DNA of 38,792 bases. Source: Alphaproteobacteria bacterium. GTDB lineage: Bacteria; Pseudomonadota; Alphaproteobacteria; ATCC43930; CGMCC-115725. Position numbers and translations under genes: made by a program. The notes under the pieces were generated by a model that saw nothing but the letters and a program-made list of their open reading frames with translations, was not told where the DNA came from and ran no database searches. Of the stretch, positions 18,355 through 29,880 are shown piece after piece. The DNA lies in the NCBI GenBank assembly GCA_030042035.1, contig JASIAN010000290.1:1-38792 (forward strand), read 5' to 3'. Each line of letters begins with the position of its first letter. Within the stretch, counting starts at the first letter, position 1.

Positions 18355-21300
18355 ATGAGCCCGTCGCGGCCGTTCATTCTGCGCCCGGTAGCGACCTCGC
18401 TGTTGATGGCGGCGATCCTGCTGGTCGGGCTTGTCGCCTACCGTTTTCTGCCATTGTCGGCGCTGCCCGAAGTCGATTACCCGACGATCCAGGTCGTCAC
18501 GCTCTATCCCGGCGCCAGCCCCGATGTGATGACCTCGTCGGTCACTTCGCCCCTGGAAGTGCAACTCGGGCAGATGCCGGGCCTCAACCAGATGTCGTCG
18601 GTGAGCTCGGCGGGGTCTTCGGTTATCACGCTGCAGTTCGATTTGTCGCTGAGCCTCGACATCGCCGAGCAGGAGGTGCAGGAGGCGATCAACGCGGCCG
18701 GCAACCTGCTGCCGTCCGATCTGCCGGCGCCGCCGATCTACGCCAAGGTCAACCCGGCCGACGCGCCGATCCTGACGCTGACGCTGACCTCGAAGACGCT
18801 GCCGTTGACAGAGGTCGAGGATCTCGCCGACACGCGCCTCGCACAGAAGATCTCGCAGGTCAGCGGCGTCGGCCTCGTCACGCTGAGCGGCGGGCAGCGC
18901 CCGGCGGTGCGCATCCAGGCCAATCTGCGCCAGCTCGCCGCCTACGGCCTCAACATCGACGACCTCAGGACGACGATCGCCAACGCCAACGTCAACACGC
19001 CGAAGGGCAATTTCGACGGCCCGATGCGGCAATACACGATCAACGCCAACGACCAGCTGCACAGCGCGGTGCAATACGACAAGCTTGTCGTCGCTTATAA
19101 AAACGGCGCGCCGGTACACCTCTCGAATGTCGCGACCGCGACCGACGCGGCGGAGAATACGAAGCTCGCCGGCTGGATGGACACAACGCCGGCGATCATC
19201 ATGAACATCCAGCGCCAGCCCGGCGCCAACGTCATCGCCGTCGCCGACACGGTGAAGGCGCTGTTGCCGACGCTGCAGGCGGCGTTGCCGGCCTCTGTCA
19301 CCGTGACGATGCTGACCGACCGCACCAACACGATCCGCGCCTCGGTCGCCGATGTCGAATTCGAATTGGGCCTCGCGGTCGTGCTGGTTGTTCTCGTCAT
19401 CTTCCTGTTTCTGCGCAGCCCGTCGGCGACCGTGATCCCGAGCCTGTCGGTGCCGCTGTCGCTGGTCGGCACGCTGGCGGTCATGTACCTCGCCGGGTTC
19501 AGCCTCAACAATCTGTCGCTGATGGCGATGACGATCGCGACCGGGTTTGTTGTCGACGATGCGATCGTCATGATCGAGAACATCTCGCGCTACGTCGAGG
19601 CGGGCGATCCGCCGCTGCAGGCGGCGCTGCGCGGCTCCGAGCAGATCGGCTTCACGATCATCTCGCTGACCGTGTCGCTGATTGCGGTGCTGATCCCGCT
19701 CCTTTTCATGCCGGATGTCGTCGGCCGCCTGTTCCGCGAATTCGCGATCACGCTGTCGGTGACGATCGTCATCTCGGCCGTCGTGTCGCTGACGCTGGTG
19801 CCGATGATGTGCGCGAAGCTCCTGCGCCGGCGGCGGCCCGAGCAGATGTCGCGGGTGGCGCGGGTGAGCCAGACGTGGTTCGACCGGGTCATTGTCGGCT
19901 ATGGCCGCATGCTGCATTGGGTGCTCGAGCACCAGCCGTTCACGCTGACCGTCGCGGTCATGACTCTGGCGCTGACCGTCATCGCCTATGTCGCGATCCC
20001 GAAGGGCTTCTTCCCGGTGCAGGACACCGGCCTCATCCAGGGCATTTCGGAGGCGTCGACCGGCGTGTCGTTCGCGGCGATGGCGGAGCGCCAGGAGGCG
20101 CTCGCGCGCGCGATCCTGAAGGACCCCGACGTTGTGAGCCTGTCCTCCTTTATCGGCGTTGACGGCACCAACCCGACCCTCAACGAGGGCCGCATGCTGA
20201 TCAACCTGAAGCCGGTGGACGAACGCACGGCGAGCGCCAGCGCCATCATCCGCCGGCTGCAACGCGAGATCGCCAGCATTCCCGGCATCACGCTTTATAT
20301 GCAGCCGGTGCAGGATTTGACGATCGACGCGACGGTCAGCCGCGGTCAGTACCAGTTCGCGCTGGAGGACGCGAACCCCGACGAGTTCGCGACGTGGGTC
20401 CCGCGTCTGATGCAGAAACTGGAGCAGCTGCCGCAGCTTGCCGATGTCGCGACGAGCTACAGCCAGAACGCGCCGTCGGCCTATATCCGCATCGATCGCG
20501 CAACGGCGGCGCGCTTCGGCATCACGCCGGCGACGATCGACAACGCGCTTTACGATTCGTTCGGCCAGCGCATCATCTCGACGATCTTCACCCAGTCGAA
20601 CCAGTACCGCGTCATCCTCGAGGCCGCTCCAAAGGAGCAGCAATCCCTGGCGTCGCTTGACGCGATTTATCTGCCGTCCTCGACCGCGATCGGCGGCGAG
20701 GTGCCGCTGTCGGCGCTGGCTCAGGTCGTAGAGGAAACGGCGCCCATCGAGATCGAGCATATCGGCCAGTTTCCGGCCGCGACGATCTCATTCAACCTGA
20801 CGCCAGGCACCTCATTGGGGCAGGCGGTCGATGCGGTCCGCCAGGCGGAATCAGAGATCGGCATGCCGGCCAGCATGATCACCCGCTTCGAAGGCGCGGC
20901 CGCGGCATTCCAGGCGGCGCTCGGCAACGAACTTTTCCTGATCGCGGCGGCGATCGCGACGGTCTACATCGTCTTGGGTGTGCTCTACGAGAGCTACATC
21001 CACCCGATCACGATCATCTCGACGCTGCCGTCGGCCGGGCTCGGCGCGCTGTTGGCGCTGATGCTCGATGGCAGCGACCTCAGCGTCATCGCGATCATCG
21101 GCATCGTTCTGCTCATCGGTATCGTCAAGAAGAACGGCATCCTGATGGTCGATTTCGCGCTCGAAGCGCAGCGCGAGGAAGGAATGATGCCGCGCGAGGC
21201 GATCTATCGGGCGTCGCTGCTGCGGTTCCGGCCGATCATGATGACGACCGCCGCCGCGATCTTCGGCGCGCTGCCGCTGATGCTCGGCAGCGGCACCGGC

Positions 21301-21468
21301 TCGGAGCTGCGCCACCCGTTGGGCGTCACGATTGTCGGCGGTCTCGTGCTAAGCCAGGTGCTGACGCTGTTCACGACGCCGGTCATCTATCTCTTTTTCG
21401 ACCGGCTTGCCCGCGCTGCGCGGCTTCGCTTCGGCGGCCATTTCAATGCCGAGGAGCCTGCCGAGTGA
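18355..21468 (+). CDS. mdtB: Multidrug efflux RND transporter permease subunit (MdtB family)
   Basis: 1037 aa; [68 protein letters not shown]..., [37 protein letters not shown], typical RND topology. Confidence 0.96.
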   Translation: MSPSRPFILRPVATSLLMAAILLVGLVAYRFLPLSALPEVDYPTIQVVTLYPGASPDVMTSSVTSPLEVQLGQMPGLNQMSSVSSAGSSVITLQFDLSLSLDIAEQEVQEAINAAGNLLPSDLPAPPIYAKVNPADAPILTLTLTSKTLPLTEVEDLADTRLAQKISQVSGVGLVTLSGGQRPAVRIQANLRQLAAYGLNIDDLRTTIANANVNTPKGNFDGPMRQYTINANDQLHSAVQYDKLVVAYKNGAPVHLSNVATATDAAENTKLAGWMDTTPAIIMNIQRQPGANVIAVADTVKALLPTLQAALPASVTVTMLTDRTNTIRASVADVEFELGLAVVLVVLVIFLFLRSPSATVIPSLSVPLSLVGTLAVMYLAGFSLNNLSLMAMTIATGFVVDDAIVMIENISRYVEAGDPPLQAALRGSEQIGFTIISLTVSLIAVLIPLLFMPDVVGRLFREFAITLSVTIVISAVVSLTLVPMMCAKLLRRRRPEQMSRVARVSQTWFDRVIVGYGRMLHWVLEHQPFTLTVAVMTLALTVIAYVAIPKGFFPVQDTGLIQGISEASTGVSFAAMAERQEALARAILKDPDVVSLSSFIGVDGTNPTLNEGRMLINLKPVDERTASASAIIRRLQREIASIPGITLYMQPVQDLTIDATVSRGQYQFALEDANPDEFATWVPRLMQKLEQLPQLADVATSYSQNAPSAYIRIDRATAARFGITPATIDNALYDSFGQRIISTIFTQSNQYRVILEAAPKEQQSLASLDAIYLPSSTAIGGEVPLSALAQVVEETAPIEIEHIGQFPAATISFNLTPGTSLGQAVDAVRQAESEIGMPASMITRFEGAAAAFQAALGNELFLIAAAIATVYIVLGVLYESYIHPITIISTLPSAGLGALLALMLDGSDLSVIAIIGIVLLIGIVKKNGILMVDFALEAQREEGMMPREAIYRASLLRFRPIMMTTAAAIFGALPLMLGSGTGSELRHPLGVTIVGGLVLSQVLTLFTTPVIYLFFDRLARAARLRFGGHFNAEEPAE

Positions 21469-24400
21469 GCCTGTCCACGCCGTTCATCAAGCGGCCGGTC
21501 GCGACGACGCTGCTGACGATCGGCGTCGCGCTCGCCGGCATTTTCGCGTTCTTTCATCTGCCGGTGTCGCCGCTGCCGAATATCGATCTGCCGACGATCT
21601 CGGTGAACGCCGTCATGCCCGGCGCCAGCCCCGAGACGATGGCGACGACGGTCGCAACCCCGCTCGAACGCCATCTCGGCGTCATCTCCGACGTGACCGA
21701 GATGACCTCGTCGAGCACGGTCGGCCAGACACGCATCATTTTGCAATTCGGTCTCGACCGCGACATCGACGGCGCGGCGCGCGACGTAGAGGCGGCGATC
21801 AACGCGGCGCGGGTCGATCTGCCGTCGAACCTCAGGTCGAACCCGACCTATCGCAAAGTCAACCCGGCCGCGTTTCCGATCCTGATCCTGTCTCTGACCT
21901 CCGACACATTGACCCGCGGCCAGATATACGATCTCGCCTCGACGATCCTGCAGCCGGCGCTGTCGCAGATCGATGGGGTCGGCGAAGTGGATATCGGCGG
22001 CAGCGCCGCCCCGGCGGTGCGGGTCGAACTCAACCCGCTGCCGCTGTTCAAATTCGGCATCGGCCTCGAAGACGTGCGGGCGGCGCTCGCCTCGGCCAAC
22101 GCGCACAGCCCGAAGGGCGCGATCGATGTCGGCGACAAGCGCTATCAGCTATACACCAACGACCAGGCGACGACGCCCGACGACTACAAGCCCTTGATCA
22201 TCGCCTACCGCAACGGCGCGCCGGTGCACCTCACGGATGTCGCGTCGGTCGAGGAAGGCCCGGAAAATCTCCGCAACGCCGGTCTTGCCAACGGCAAGCC
22301 GGCGGTCCTCATCATCGTCCGTGCCGAGCCGGGCGGCAACATCATCGATACGGTCGACCGCATCCGCGCCGAACTGCCGCAACTGCGCGCTGCGCTGCCG
22401 CGCGGCATCGACATGCGGATCGCGATGGACCGCAGCACGACGATCCGCGCCTCGGTGCACGATGTCGAGGCGACGCTTGTGATCGCGATCGGCCTCGTGA
22501 TCCTTGTCGTCTTCGCGTTTCTGCGAAATTTCCGCGCGACGCTCATTCCGAGCGTCGCGGTGCCGGTGTCGCTGATCGGCACGTTCGGCGTCATGTACCT
22601 GATGGGCTACAGCCTCGACAATCTGTCGCTGATGGCGCTGACCGTCTCGACCGGATTTGTCGTCGATGACGCGATCGTCGTGTTGGAGAACTTCACGCGC
22701 CACGTCGAGGCCGGCATGAAGCGGCGCGACGCGGCGCTGCTCGGCGCGAGCGAGGTCGGCTTTACCGTGCTGTCGATGAGTCTGTCGCTCGTCGCGGTGT
22801 TCCTGCCGATCCTGCTGATGGGCGGCATTGTCGGCCGGCTGTTCCGCGAGTTCGCGATGACGCTGTCGATCGCGATCCTCATTTCGCTGATCGTGTCGCT
22901 GACAACGACGCCGATGATGTGTGCCTATGTCGCGATGCCGCGGCGGGACGCGCAACCGGCGCGGTGGAAGCGCCCCGCCGAGCGGGTGTTCGACGCGATG
23001 CTCGGCTTCTACCGGCGGACGCTGGCCGAGGCGCTGCGCTGGCCGCGCATCGTGCTGCTGATTCTCGTCGCGACGATCGCGCTCAACGTCTACCTCTTTA
23101 TCCTTGTGCCGAAGGGGTTTTTCCCGCTGCAGGACACCGGGCGCATGATCGGCGGCATCCAAGCCGACCAGAGCATCTCGTTTCAACTGATGCAGAAAAA
23201 GCTGACGCAGTTCATCCGCATCATCGGCCACGACCCGGCGATCGACAGCGTCGTCGGCTTTACCGGTGGTGGGCAGACCAATTCCGGTTTTGTGTTCATC
23301 TCGCTGAAGCCGCTGTCCGAGCGCAAGGCGTCGGTCTTTCAGGTGATTGGCCGCCTGCGCCGCCGGCTCAACCAGGTCGCCGGCGCGCGTCTCTTTCTTG
23401 TGCCGGTGCAGGACATCTCGGTCGGCGGGCGGCAGAGCAACTCGCTCTACCAGTACACGCTGACCGGCGACGATCTGGAGCAGCTCTACAAATGGACGCC
23501 GCGGGTCATGGCTGCGATGGAGAAAGTGCCAGAGATCACCGACGTCAATTCCGACCAGCAGCAGAAAGGGCTGGAAACCGACATCGTCTATGACCGGGCG
23601 ACTGCGGCGCGGCTCGACCTGGCGATTTCACAGATCGACAACACGCTCTACGACGCATTCGGGCAGCGGCAGGTGTCGGTCATCTACACGCCGAAAAACC
23701 AGTACCATGTCGTCATGGAGGTGGCGCCGCAATACTGGCAGAGCCCGGACACGCTGAAAGAACTCTACATCAGCACGGCGGGCGGCCCGGTCGGTGGCAC
23801 GGAATCGACCAATGCGCTGGCCGGCACGATCACGCCACCGACCAGCACCAGCGACAGCGCCACCAGCGCCATCGCCAATCCCGCCGCCACTGCCGCGCAA
23901 CCCAGCAACGCGGCCACCGCCGTCACGAATAACGCGGCGACCGCGACCGCAAACAACGCCGCCAGTGTCAGCGCGAGCACCACCGCGACGACGACGGCAG
24001 CGCAGTTCGCCGCCGATACCGCGCGCAACCAGGCCAACAACGCGCTCGCCAATACCGGGCACAGCGCGACCTCGACCGGCGCGGCGGTCAGCACCGCGCA
24101 GGAGACAATGGTGCCGTTGGCGGCGGTTGCGCATTACGAGGCCGGCAACACGCCGCTCGCGGTCAATCACCAGGGCCTCTTTGTCGCCAGCACGATTTCG
24201 TTCAACCTGAAGCCAGGCGTCTCGCTCGGCGAGGCGGAGCAGGCGATCGAGCGGGCGGTTACCGAACTCGACATGCCGGCGACGATCCACGGCAACTTCG
24301 CCGGCGCCGCGCAAGTATTCCAGCAGTCGCTGGCCGACGAGCCGATCCTGATCGGCGCCGCGCTTATCGCCGTCTATATCGTGCTGGGTGTGCTGTACGA

Positions 24401-24890
24401 GAGCTACATCCACCCGATCACGATCTTATCGACGCTGCCGTCGGCCGGGGTCGGCGCGGTCATGGCGCTGATGCTGTGCAACACCAGTTTCAGCATCATC
24501 GCGCTCATCGGCGTGTTTCTGCTGATCGGCATCGTCAAGAAAAACGCGATCATGATGATCGATTTCGCGATTCTTACCGAGCGCCGCGAGGGGCTTTCGT
24601 CGCGCGAGGCGATCTACAGGGCGGCGGTGCTGCGCTTCCGGCCGATCATGATGACGACGATGGCGGCGATGTTGGGCGCGCTGCCGCTGGCGATCGGCTT
24701 TGGCGAGGGGGGCGAATTGCGCCGGCCGCTCGGCATCGCGATCGTCGGCGGTCTCATCCTCAGCCAGCTCTTGACGCTCTACACGACTCCCGTCGTCTAT
24801 CTCTATCTCGACCGGCTGGCGCTGTGGGCCACGCGCCATCGGCGACGTTCGGCACTGCCGCGCGGCAGCGCGCCGCAACCCGGCGAATGA
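21465..24890 (+). CDS. mdtC: Multidrug efflux RND transporter permease subunit (MdtC family) with low-complexity insertion
   Basis: 1141 aa; [72 protein letters not shown]..., [15 protein letters not shown]; 4-nt overlap with mdtB. Confidence 0.96.
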   Translation: MSLSTPFIKRPVATTLLTIGVALAGIFAFFHLPVSPLPNIDLPTISVNAVMPGASPETMATTVATPLERHLGVISDVTEMTSSSTVGQTRIILQFGLDRDIDGAARDVEAAINAARVDLPSNLRSNPTYRKVNPAAFPILILSLTSDTLTRGQIYDLASTILQPALSQIDGVGEVDIGGSAAPAVRVELNPLPLFKFGIGLEDVRAALASANAHSPKGAIDVGDKRYQLYTNDQATTPDDYKPLIIAYRNGAPVHLTDVASVEEGPENLRNAGLANGKPAVLIIVRAEPGGNIIDTVDRIRAELPQLRAALPRGIDMRIAMDRSTTIRASVHDVEATLVIAIGLVILVVFAFLRNFRATLIPSVAVPVSLIGTFGVMYLMGYSLDNLSLMALTVSTGFVVDDAIVVLENFTRHVEAGMKRRDAALLGASEVGFTVLSMSLSLVAVFLPILLMGGIVGRLFREFAMTLSIAILISLIVSLTTTPMMCAYVAMPRRDAQPARWKRPAERVFDAMLGFYRRTLAEALRWPRIVLLILVATIALNVYLFILVPKGFFPLQDTGRMIGGIQADQSISFQLMQKKLTQFIRIIGHDPAIDSVVGFTGGGQTNSGFVFISLKPLSERKASVFQVIGRLRRRLNQVAGARLFLVPVQDISVGGRQSNSLYQYTLTGDDLEQLYKWTPRVMAAMEKVPEITDVNSDQQQKGLETDIVYDRATAARLDLAISQIDNTLYDAFGQRQVSVIYTPKNQYHVVMEVAPQYWQSPDTLKELYISTAGGPVGGTESTNALAGTITPPTSTSDSATSAIANPAATAAQPSNAATAVTNNAATATANNAASVSASTTATTTAAQFAADTARNQANNALANTGHSATSTGAAVSTAQETMVPLAAVAHYEAGNTPLAVNHQGLFVASTISFNLKPGVSLGEAEQAIERAVTELDMPATIHGNFAGAAQVFQQSLADEPILIGAALIAVYIVLGVLYESYIHPITILSTLPSAGVGAVMALMLCNTSFSIIALIGVFLLIGIVKKNAIMMIDFAILTERREGLSSREAIYRAAVLRFRPIMMTTMAAMLGALPLAIGFGEGGELRRPLGIAIVGGLILSQLLTLYTTPVVYLYLDRLALWATRHRRRSALPRGSAPQPGE

Positions 24891-26413
24891 AAGGGCTCGC
24901 GGTCTGCGTCGGTGCGGCGGCGCTGGCGACGGCGCTCGCCGGCTGCGTCGTCGGGCCGGATTATCATCGCCCGCCGGCGCTGGTTCCCGCCGCTTATAAA
25001 GAGGCGAAAGGCTGGCAGCCGGCGCTGCCGGCCGATGCGATGAAGCGCGGCGCGTGGTGGGCGATCTACCGCGATCCGGTGCTCGATCGGCTGGAACGAC
25101 GCGTCGCGATCTCAAACCAGACTCTGAAGGCCGCCGCGGCGGCCTATCGCGAGGCGACGGCCATCGTCGCCGAGGCGCGCGCGCAATGGTTTCCGACCGT
25201 CACCGGCAACGGGTCGGCGACGCGCTCGCGCACGTCGGGCGTCGGCAGCACCTCCCTCGCGGAACTCGGCGGGACCTCCGGCTTCATCTCGAACAGCTTC
25301 TTGTTGGATGCGGCGGCGAGCTGGACACCCGATCTGTGGGGCCGGATCGATCGCCTCGTCGAGGCCAACATCGCCAGCGCCGAGGCCAGCGCCGGCGACC
25401 TCGCCAATGCGCTTCTGTCGGCGCAGGGCACGCTCGCCAGCGACTATATGCAGCTGCGCGTCGCTGACGAGATGGCGCGCCTGCTGACCGCTTCGGCCAA
25501 CGCCTATGCCGCCTCGCTGCAGATCACGCAAAACCAGTACCGCGCCGGCACCAGCGATCAATCGGCGGTGGCGCAGGCCGAGGCGCAGCTCGAAGCCACC
25601 CGGGCGCAGGCGATCGCCGTCGCCAATACGCGTGCGGCGCTCGAACACGCGATCGCGGTGCTGGCCGGCGAGCCGCCGGCCGACGTAACGATCGCGCCGA
25701 CGACCGCGGTCATCGCCGTGCCGCAGATCCCGGCCGGGCTGCCCAGCGCGCTTCTCGAACGCCGCCCCGACATCGCCGCCGCCGAGCGTAGCATGGCAGC
25801 CGCCAACGCCGAGATCGGCGTCGCCGAGGCGGCATTCTTTCCGGATGTCACATTGTCGGCGCAATCGGGCACCGCGGCGGCGATGCTGGCGAGCCTGTTC
25901 ACCGCGCCCGCGCGCACCTGGTCGCTCGGCGGCAATCTTGTCGAGACATTGTTCAACGGCGGCTTGAACCAGGCGACCGTCGAACAGCAGCGCGCCGCCT
26001 ATGATGCGGCAGTCGCCACCTATCGGCAGACGGCGTTGACCGCGCTCCAGCAGGTCGAGGACGAACTCGCCGCCCAGCGCATCCTGGCCGACGAGGCCAA
26101 GGCCGAGGCGGCGGCCGTCACCGCCGCGCGCCAGGCCGAGAGCATCATCAACAACCAGTACAAGGCAGGCACGGTGGCCTATACCAGCGTCATCGTCGCC
26201 GAACAGACGGCGCTGACCGATGCCGTGACCGCCGCCAATATCCGGCAGGCGCGGCTCGTCGCCAGCGTCGCGCTGATCCAGGCGCTGGGCGGCGGCTGGG
26301 AGGCGTCGCAGCTGCCGACGCCGGCCGCGGTCGAACGGCAGAACCCGCTCAATTTCAGTCCCATTCCGCCGTCCGATTCGTGGCCGCGATTCCTGCGCTT
26401 CTGGGAACTGTGA
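24887..26413 (+). CDS. Efflux transporter outer membrane factor (OprM/NodT family lipoprotein)
   Basis: [34 protein letters not shown] lipobox plus family start; GTSDQSAVAQAEAQLEATRAQAIAV, LLERRPDIAAAERSMAAANAEIGVAEAAFFPDVTLSAQSG; ATGA overlap with mdtC. Confidence 0.95.
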   Translation: MKGLAVCVGAAALATALAGCVVGPDYHRPPALVPAAYKEAKGWQPALPADAMKRGAWWAIYRDPVLDRLERRVAISNQTLKAAAAAYREATAIVAEARAQWFPTVTGNGSATRSRTSGVGSTSLAELGGTSGFISNSFLLDAAASWTPDLWGRIDRLVEANIASAEASAGDLANALLSAQGTLASDYMQLRVADEMARLLTASANAYAASLQITQNQYRAGTSDQSAVAQAEAQLEATRAQAIAVANTRAALEHAIAVLAGEPPADVTIAPTTAVIAVPQIPAGLPSALLERRPDIAAAERSMAAANAEIGVAEAAFFPDVTLSAQSGTAAAMLASLFTAPARTWSLGGNLVETLFNGGLNQATVEQQRAAYDAAVATYRQTALTALQQVEDELAAQRILADEAKAEAAAVTAARQAESIINNQYKAGTVAYTSVIVAEQTALTDAVTAANIRQARLVASVALIQALGGGWEASQLPTPAAVERQNPLNFSPIPPSDSWPRFLRFWEL

Positions 26414-26414
26414 T

Positions 26415-27293
26415 TTGGCTGCCGCCACCGCCGGCGCCGCTATCCCCGCCGTCGTGACACGGTTTGCGCCGAGCCCGACCGGCTATCTGCATCTCGGCCA
26501 TGTCCGCTCGGCGCTCGCCGGCTGGCGCGCCGCGCGCCAGGCCGGCGGCCGCTTTCTGCTGCGTCTCGAAGACATCGACCATACCCGCTGCCGGCCCGAA
26601 TTCGCCGATGCGATCATCGTGGACCTCGCCTGGCTCGGCCTCGATTGGGACGGCCCGATCCGCCGTCAATCCGAGCACTTCGCCGATTACCGCGCGGCGC
26701 TGGCGCGGCTCGAGGCGGCGGGCCTGCTCTACCCATGCTTCTGCACGCGGCGCGACATCCAGGACGAGATCGCGCGGGCCGGCGGCGCGCCGCAGGGCGA
26801 ATTGGGCGTGCCCTATCCCGGCACCTGCCGTCACCTCGGCGCGGCCGAACGCAGGGCGCGGCGGGAGGCGGCACGGGACTATGCGTTGCGCCTTGATGTC
26901 GCCGCGGCGCTCGGCCGTACCGGGCCGCTCGTCTGGTGCGAGGACGGGCGCGCGATTGCGGCCGAGCCGGCCGCGCTCGGCGATGTCGTGCTGGCGCGCA
27001 AGGAATTTCCGACCAGCTACCACCTCGCCGTGACGGTCGACGATGCGTTGCAGGGCGTGACGTTGGTGACGCGCGGCGCCGACCTTTATGCCGCCACCCA
27101 CATTCACCGGCTATTGCAGGCGCTGCTCGGCCTGCCGACGCCCGACTATTGCCATCACCCGCTGGTGACCGACGCGGCCGGGCGCCGGCTCGCCAAGCGC
27201 GACGGCGCCGCGACGATCCGGGCGATGCGCGCCGCCGGTATGACGCCCGACGACGTCATCGCCGCGGCGCTCGCCGGCGCGGCTATGCCATGA
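26415..27293 (+). CDS. gluQ: tRNA glutamyl-Q(34) synthetase GluQRS
   Basis: TTG start; TRFAPSPTGYLHLGHVRSALAGW, LRLEDIDHTRCRPEF, LYPCFCTRRDIQDEI...YPGTCRHL, RLAKRDGAATIR. Confidence 0.93.
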   Translation: MAAATAGAAIPAVVTRFAPSPTGYLHLGHVRSALAGWRAARQAGGRFLLRLEDIDHTRCRPEFADAIIVDLAWLGLDWDGPIRRQSEHFADYRAALARLEAAGLLYPCFCTRRDIQDEIARAGGAPQGELGVPYPGTCRHLGAAERRARREAARDYALRLDVAAALGRTGPLVWCEDGRAIAAEPAALGDVVLARKEFPTSYHLAVTVDDALQGVTLVTRGADLYAATHIHRLLQALLGLPTPDYCHHPLVTDAAGRRLAKRDGAATIRAMRAAGMTPDDVIAAALAGAAMP

Positions 27294-28491
27294 CCTCTTC
27301 GGCGGCCGGCACGGTCTTCACCTCATGCGCCTGGAGCCGCGGCAAGACCTCGCGCGCAAAGCGCTCGATCTGGTTCATGAACAGATCGTGCGGCAGACAG
27401 CCGCGGTTCATCGCCAATTGCACCTGATTGGCGCCGGCGCTCTCGCACGCGTCGATGATGCGCTGGGCCACCTCGTCCGCTGTGCCCATCGGCATCGTCT
27501 CGGCCTGCTCTTCGAGCTGCGCCATCGTCAGGTTGCGGAATTCCGAGCGCAGATTGGCCGCGGCGCGCAGATTTTCCGGCCGCACGTAATCGGTCGAAGA
27601 TTGCGTTGTGTAGCCCGATTCGCGCTGCTTCTCGGTCTCGATGAAATTGCCGTGGCTGAACAGGGTGCGGTTGAAATAGAGGATATGCGGCCCGTATTCC
27701 TTAAGCGCCTGCTTTTTCGAGTCGGCGACATAGGCGGTGATGCCGAGCGACAGGTGGCCCGGGGTGACGCGGTGGCCGGCCTGCGCCAAGCATTTTGCAT
27801 AATAGCGGATGATGTCGTCGCGCAAGCCGCGATGGCGCCCGAGACCGGGCGTGATCGGCAGGTTGTGCCGGGCGGCGAACTCGATCGATTCCTTGCTGCC
27901 GACGATCGGCATCCAGATCGGCGGATGCGGCTGCTGCACCGGGCGCGGCCACAGCGCAACGTCGTGAAACGACCAGAATTTGCCCTCGTAATTGAAGACT
28001 TCCTCGGTCCACGCGCGCGTCACGATGTCGTAGGCTTCCTCAAAGCGCGCCCGCGATTCCGAGAGCGGCACATTGTGCACCTGGTATTCCCTGAGGATGC
28101 CGCGGGCAAAACCGGAAATGAGCCGGCCTTTCGACAGGCAATCGATCATCGCCAGTTCTTCGGCCAGCCGCAGCGGATTGTGCAGCGGCAACAGGTTGCC
28201 GTAGATCAGGAGTTTCAGGTTCTTCGTGCGCTGCGCCGCCGAGGCCGCCATCAAATTGGGGCTGTTCATGAGGCCATAGGGCGAGCAGTGATGCTCGTTG
28301 AAGCCGACCCCGTCATAGCCGAATTTGTCGAGCGCCTCCCACGCGTCGAGGTGCTCCTCATAGGTGCGCATCGCAATGTCGCGATCGAAATAGCGCCTGG
28401 CGAGCGGGTAGGGCAGCTCCTGCGATCCCGCCGCCTTCAGATGATCGAGATTGGCGTCGTAGGCCAAGAGGTCGAAGACAAAAACCTTCAT
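27283..28491 (-). CDS. LLM class flavin-dependent oxidoreductase
   Basis: MKVFVFDLLAYDANLDHLKAAGSQELPYPLARRYFDRDIAMRTYEEHLDAWEALDKFGYDGVGFNEHHCSPYGLMNSPNLMAA...; luciferase-like family motifs (EHH, WMPIVGSKESIEFAARHN). Confidence 0.92.
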   Translation of the reverse strand: MKVFVFDLLAYDANLDHLKAAGSQELPYPLARRYFDRDIAMRTYEEHLDAWEALDKFGYDGVGFNEHHCSPYGLMNSPNLMAASAAQRTKNLKLLIYGNLLPLHNPLRLAEELAMIDCLSKGRLISGFARGILREYQVHNVPLSESRARFEEAYDIVTRAWTEEVFNYEGKFWSFHDVALWPRPVQQPHPPIWMPIVGSKESIEFAARHNLPITPGLGRHRGLRDDIIRYYAKCLAQAGHRVTPGHLSLGITAYVADSKKQALKEYGPHILYFNRTLFSHGNFIETEKQRESGYTTQSSTDYVRPENLRAAANLRSEFRNLTMAQLEEQAETMPMGTADEVAQRIIDACESAGANQVQLAMNRGCLPHDLFMNQIERFAREVLPRLQAHEVKTVPAAEEVMA

Positions 28492-29846
28492 GATGTCAGC
28501 TCCGTAATCGCCAGATGCGGGAGTTGCCCGGCGCGCACCTTCAAGAGCGCCGTCGCGATCGCGGCGATCATAGCGAACAGGCAGGCGCCGAGGAAAATAT
28601 GCAGCGGCGCGACGCCGCTCTTCAACAGCCAGCCGCCGAGCAGCGGCGCGACGATGCCGCCGAGCCGGCCGACGCCCAAGGCCCAGCCGATGCCGCTGGC
28701 GCGCATGCGCGCCGGGTAAAGCGCACCGCACGCCGCATTGGCGCCGGTCTGGCTGCCGATGATCGTCATGCCGGCGAGGAAGATCGTCGCCAGCAGGATC
28801 GCATAAGGCAGCGCCACCAGCGCGATCAGCGCGATGAATACGCCACCGGCGACGTAATGCGCCGCGAGCGCCCGCTGCGCCCCGAACCGGTCGATCGCAA
28901 AGCCGAGATAGAGCACCGCCGCGATGCCGCCGAAATCCCGGAGGCTCGACGCGAACACCGCACCGGCCGGCGTCATGCCGATCAGATGCAGCACCTCCGG
29001 CAGCCAGAAGCCGAACAGGTACAGGTTCAGCAGGCTGCAGAAAAAGATGATCCACAACAGGATCGTCGACACCGCGTAGCCCTCGCCGAACAGCATCACG
29101 ATCGGGTTGCCGCGGGCAACATCGACCGTATTGGGGTCGAGCGATCCCGGCGCGATGTCGAGCCGCGCGAGGAGCGCCTGGTGGCGCGGCGCAAGGTTGC
29201 TGCGCGCTGCCAGAAAACGCGGCGACTCTGGCAAAAACATCGCCATGATGACGAGCAGCGCGAGTGGAAAGAAGCCGCCGATGATGAAGATGATCGGCCA
29301 GCCGAAACCCTGATGCAGCAACAGCGCCACGATCTGGCCGCCGACAAAGCCGCCGGTCGGGGCGCCGGTGAAACAGATCATAATCATCGTCGCGCGCAGC
29401 CGTTGCGGCGTGTAGTCGCCGGTCAGCGCCACCGTTCCGGCAAACGTGCCGGCAATGCCGAAGCCGGTGAAAAACCGGCAGGCCGCCAGGTACGTTAGCG
29501 AGGCGGCAGCGGCGGTCGCGAGCGAGGCCAGCCCGAAGATCGCGATGCTGGCAAGCAGCAGCGGCTTGCGGCCAAAGCGGTCGGCCAGCGGGCTGGCGAC
29601 CAGCGCCCCCGCCATGATGCCGATATTCGAGAAGGCGAAGGCAAAGGTGAACGCCGGCCCGCTCATGTGCCAGGCCTGGGTCAGCGACGGCACCGCCCAG
29701 CCGATCGCGCCGATGTCATAGCCGTCGCACATCTGGATCAGAAAGCAGATCGCCACGACGGCGATCTGCAAACTGCCGACCCGCTGGTTTTCTAGCGCGT
29801 GCTCGGTCACGGACGAATGTGCTGTCTGCACACGGCTCTCCCGCAA
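28488..29846 (-). CDS. MFS transporter, aromatic acid:H+ symporter (AAHS) type, copy 1
   Basis: 452 aa; LIQMCDGYDIGAIGWAVPSLTQAW, SPLADRFGRKPLLL, GDYTPQRLRATMIMICFTGAPTGGFVGG; ATGA-type overlap with LLM gene. Confidence 0.92.
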   Translation of the reverse strand: MRESRVQTAHSSVTEHALENQRVGSLQIAVVAICFLIQMCDGYDIGAIGWAVPSLTQAWHMSGPAFTFAFAFSNIGIMAGALVASPLADRFGRKPLLLASIAIFGLASLATAAAASLTYLAACRFFTGFGIAGTFAGTVALTGDYTPQRLRATMIMICFTGAPTGGFVGGQIVALLLHQGFGWPIIFIIGGFFPLALLVIMAMFLPESPRFLAARSNLAPRHQALLARLDIAPGSLDPNTVDVARGNPIVMLFGEGYAVSTILLWIIFFCSLLNLYLFGFWLPEVLHLIGMTPAGAVFASSLRDFGGIAAVLYLGFAIDRFGAQRALAAHYVAGGVFIALIALVALPYAILLATIFLAGMTIIGSQTGANAACGALYPARMRASGIGWALGVGRLGGIVAPLLGGWLLKSGVAPLHIFLGACLFAMIAAIATALLKVRAGQLPHLAITELTS

Positions 29847-29880
29847 ATGTGTCCGCGTCGAGCGGCGCAGACCCGCAATT

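Noticed and set aside
18229-20760. 843 aa minus-strand ORF antisense to mdtB
   Set aside because: Low-complexity R/D/H-rich shadow ORF; mdtB on the plus strand is unambiguous.
23778-24107. Frameshift or assembly error as cause of the odd MdtC segment
   Set aside because: Frame is continuous on both sides, length is compatible with an in-frame insertion, and composition is typical of a flexible linker rather than of an out-of-frame high-GC reading (no Arg/Pro excess).
27283-29055. 590 aa minus ORF appearing to fuse an extra N-terminal domain to the LLM oxidoreductase
   Set aside because: The N-terminal ~190 residues are an out-of-frame reading of the upstream MFS gene; the real start is ATG at 28491.
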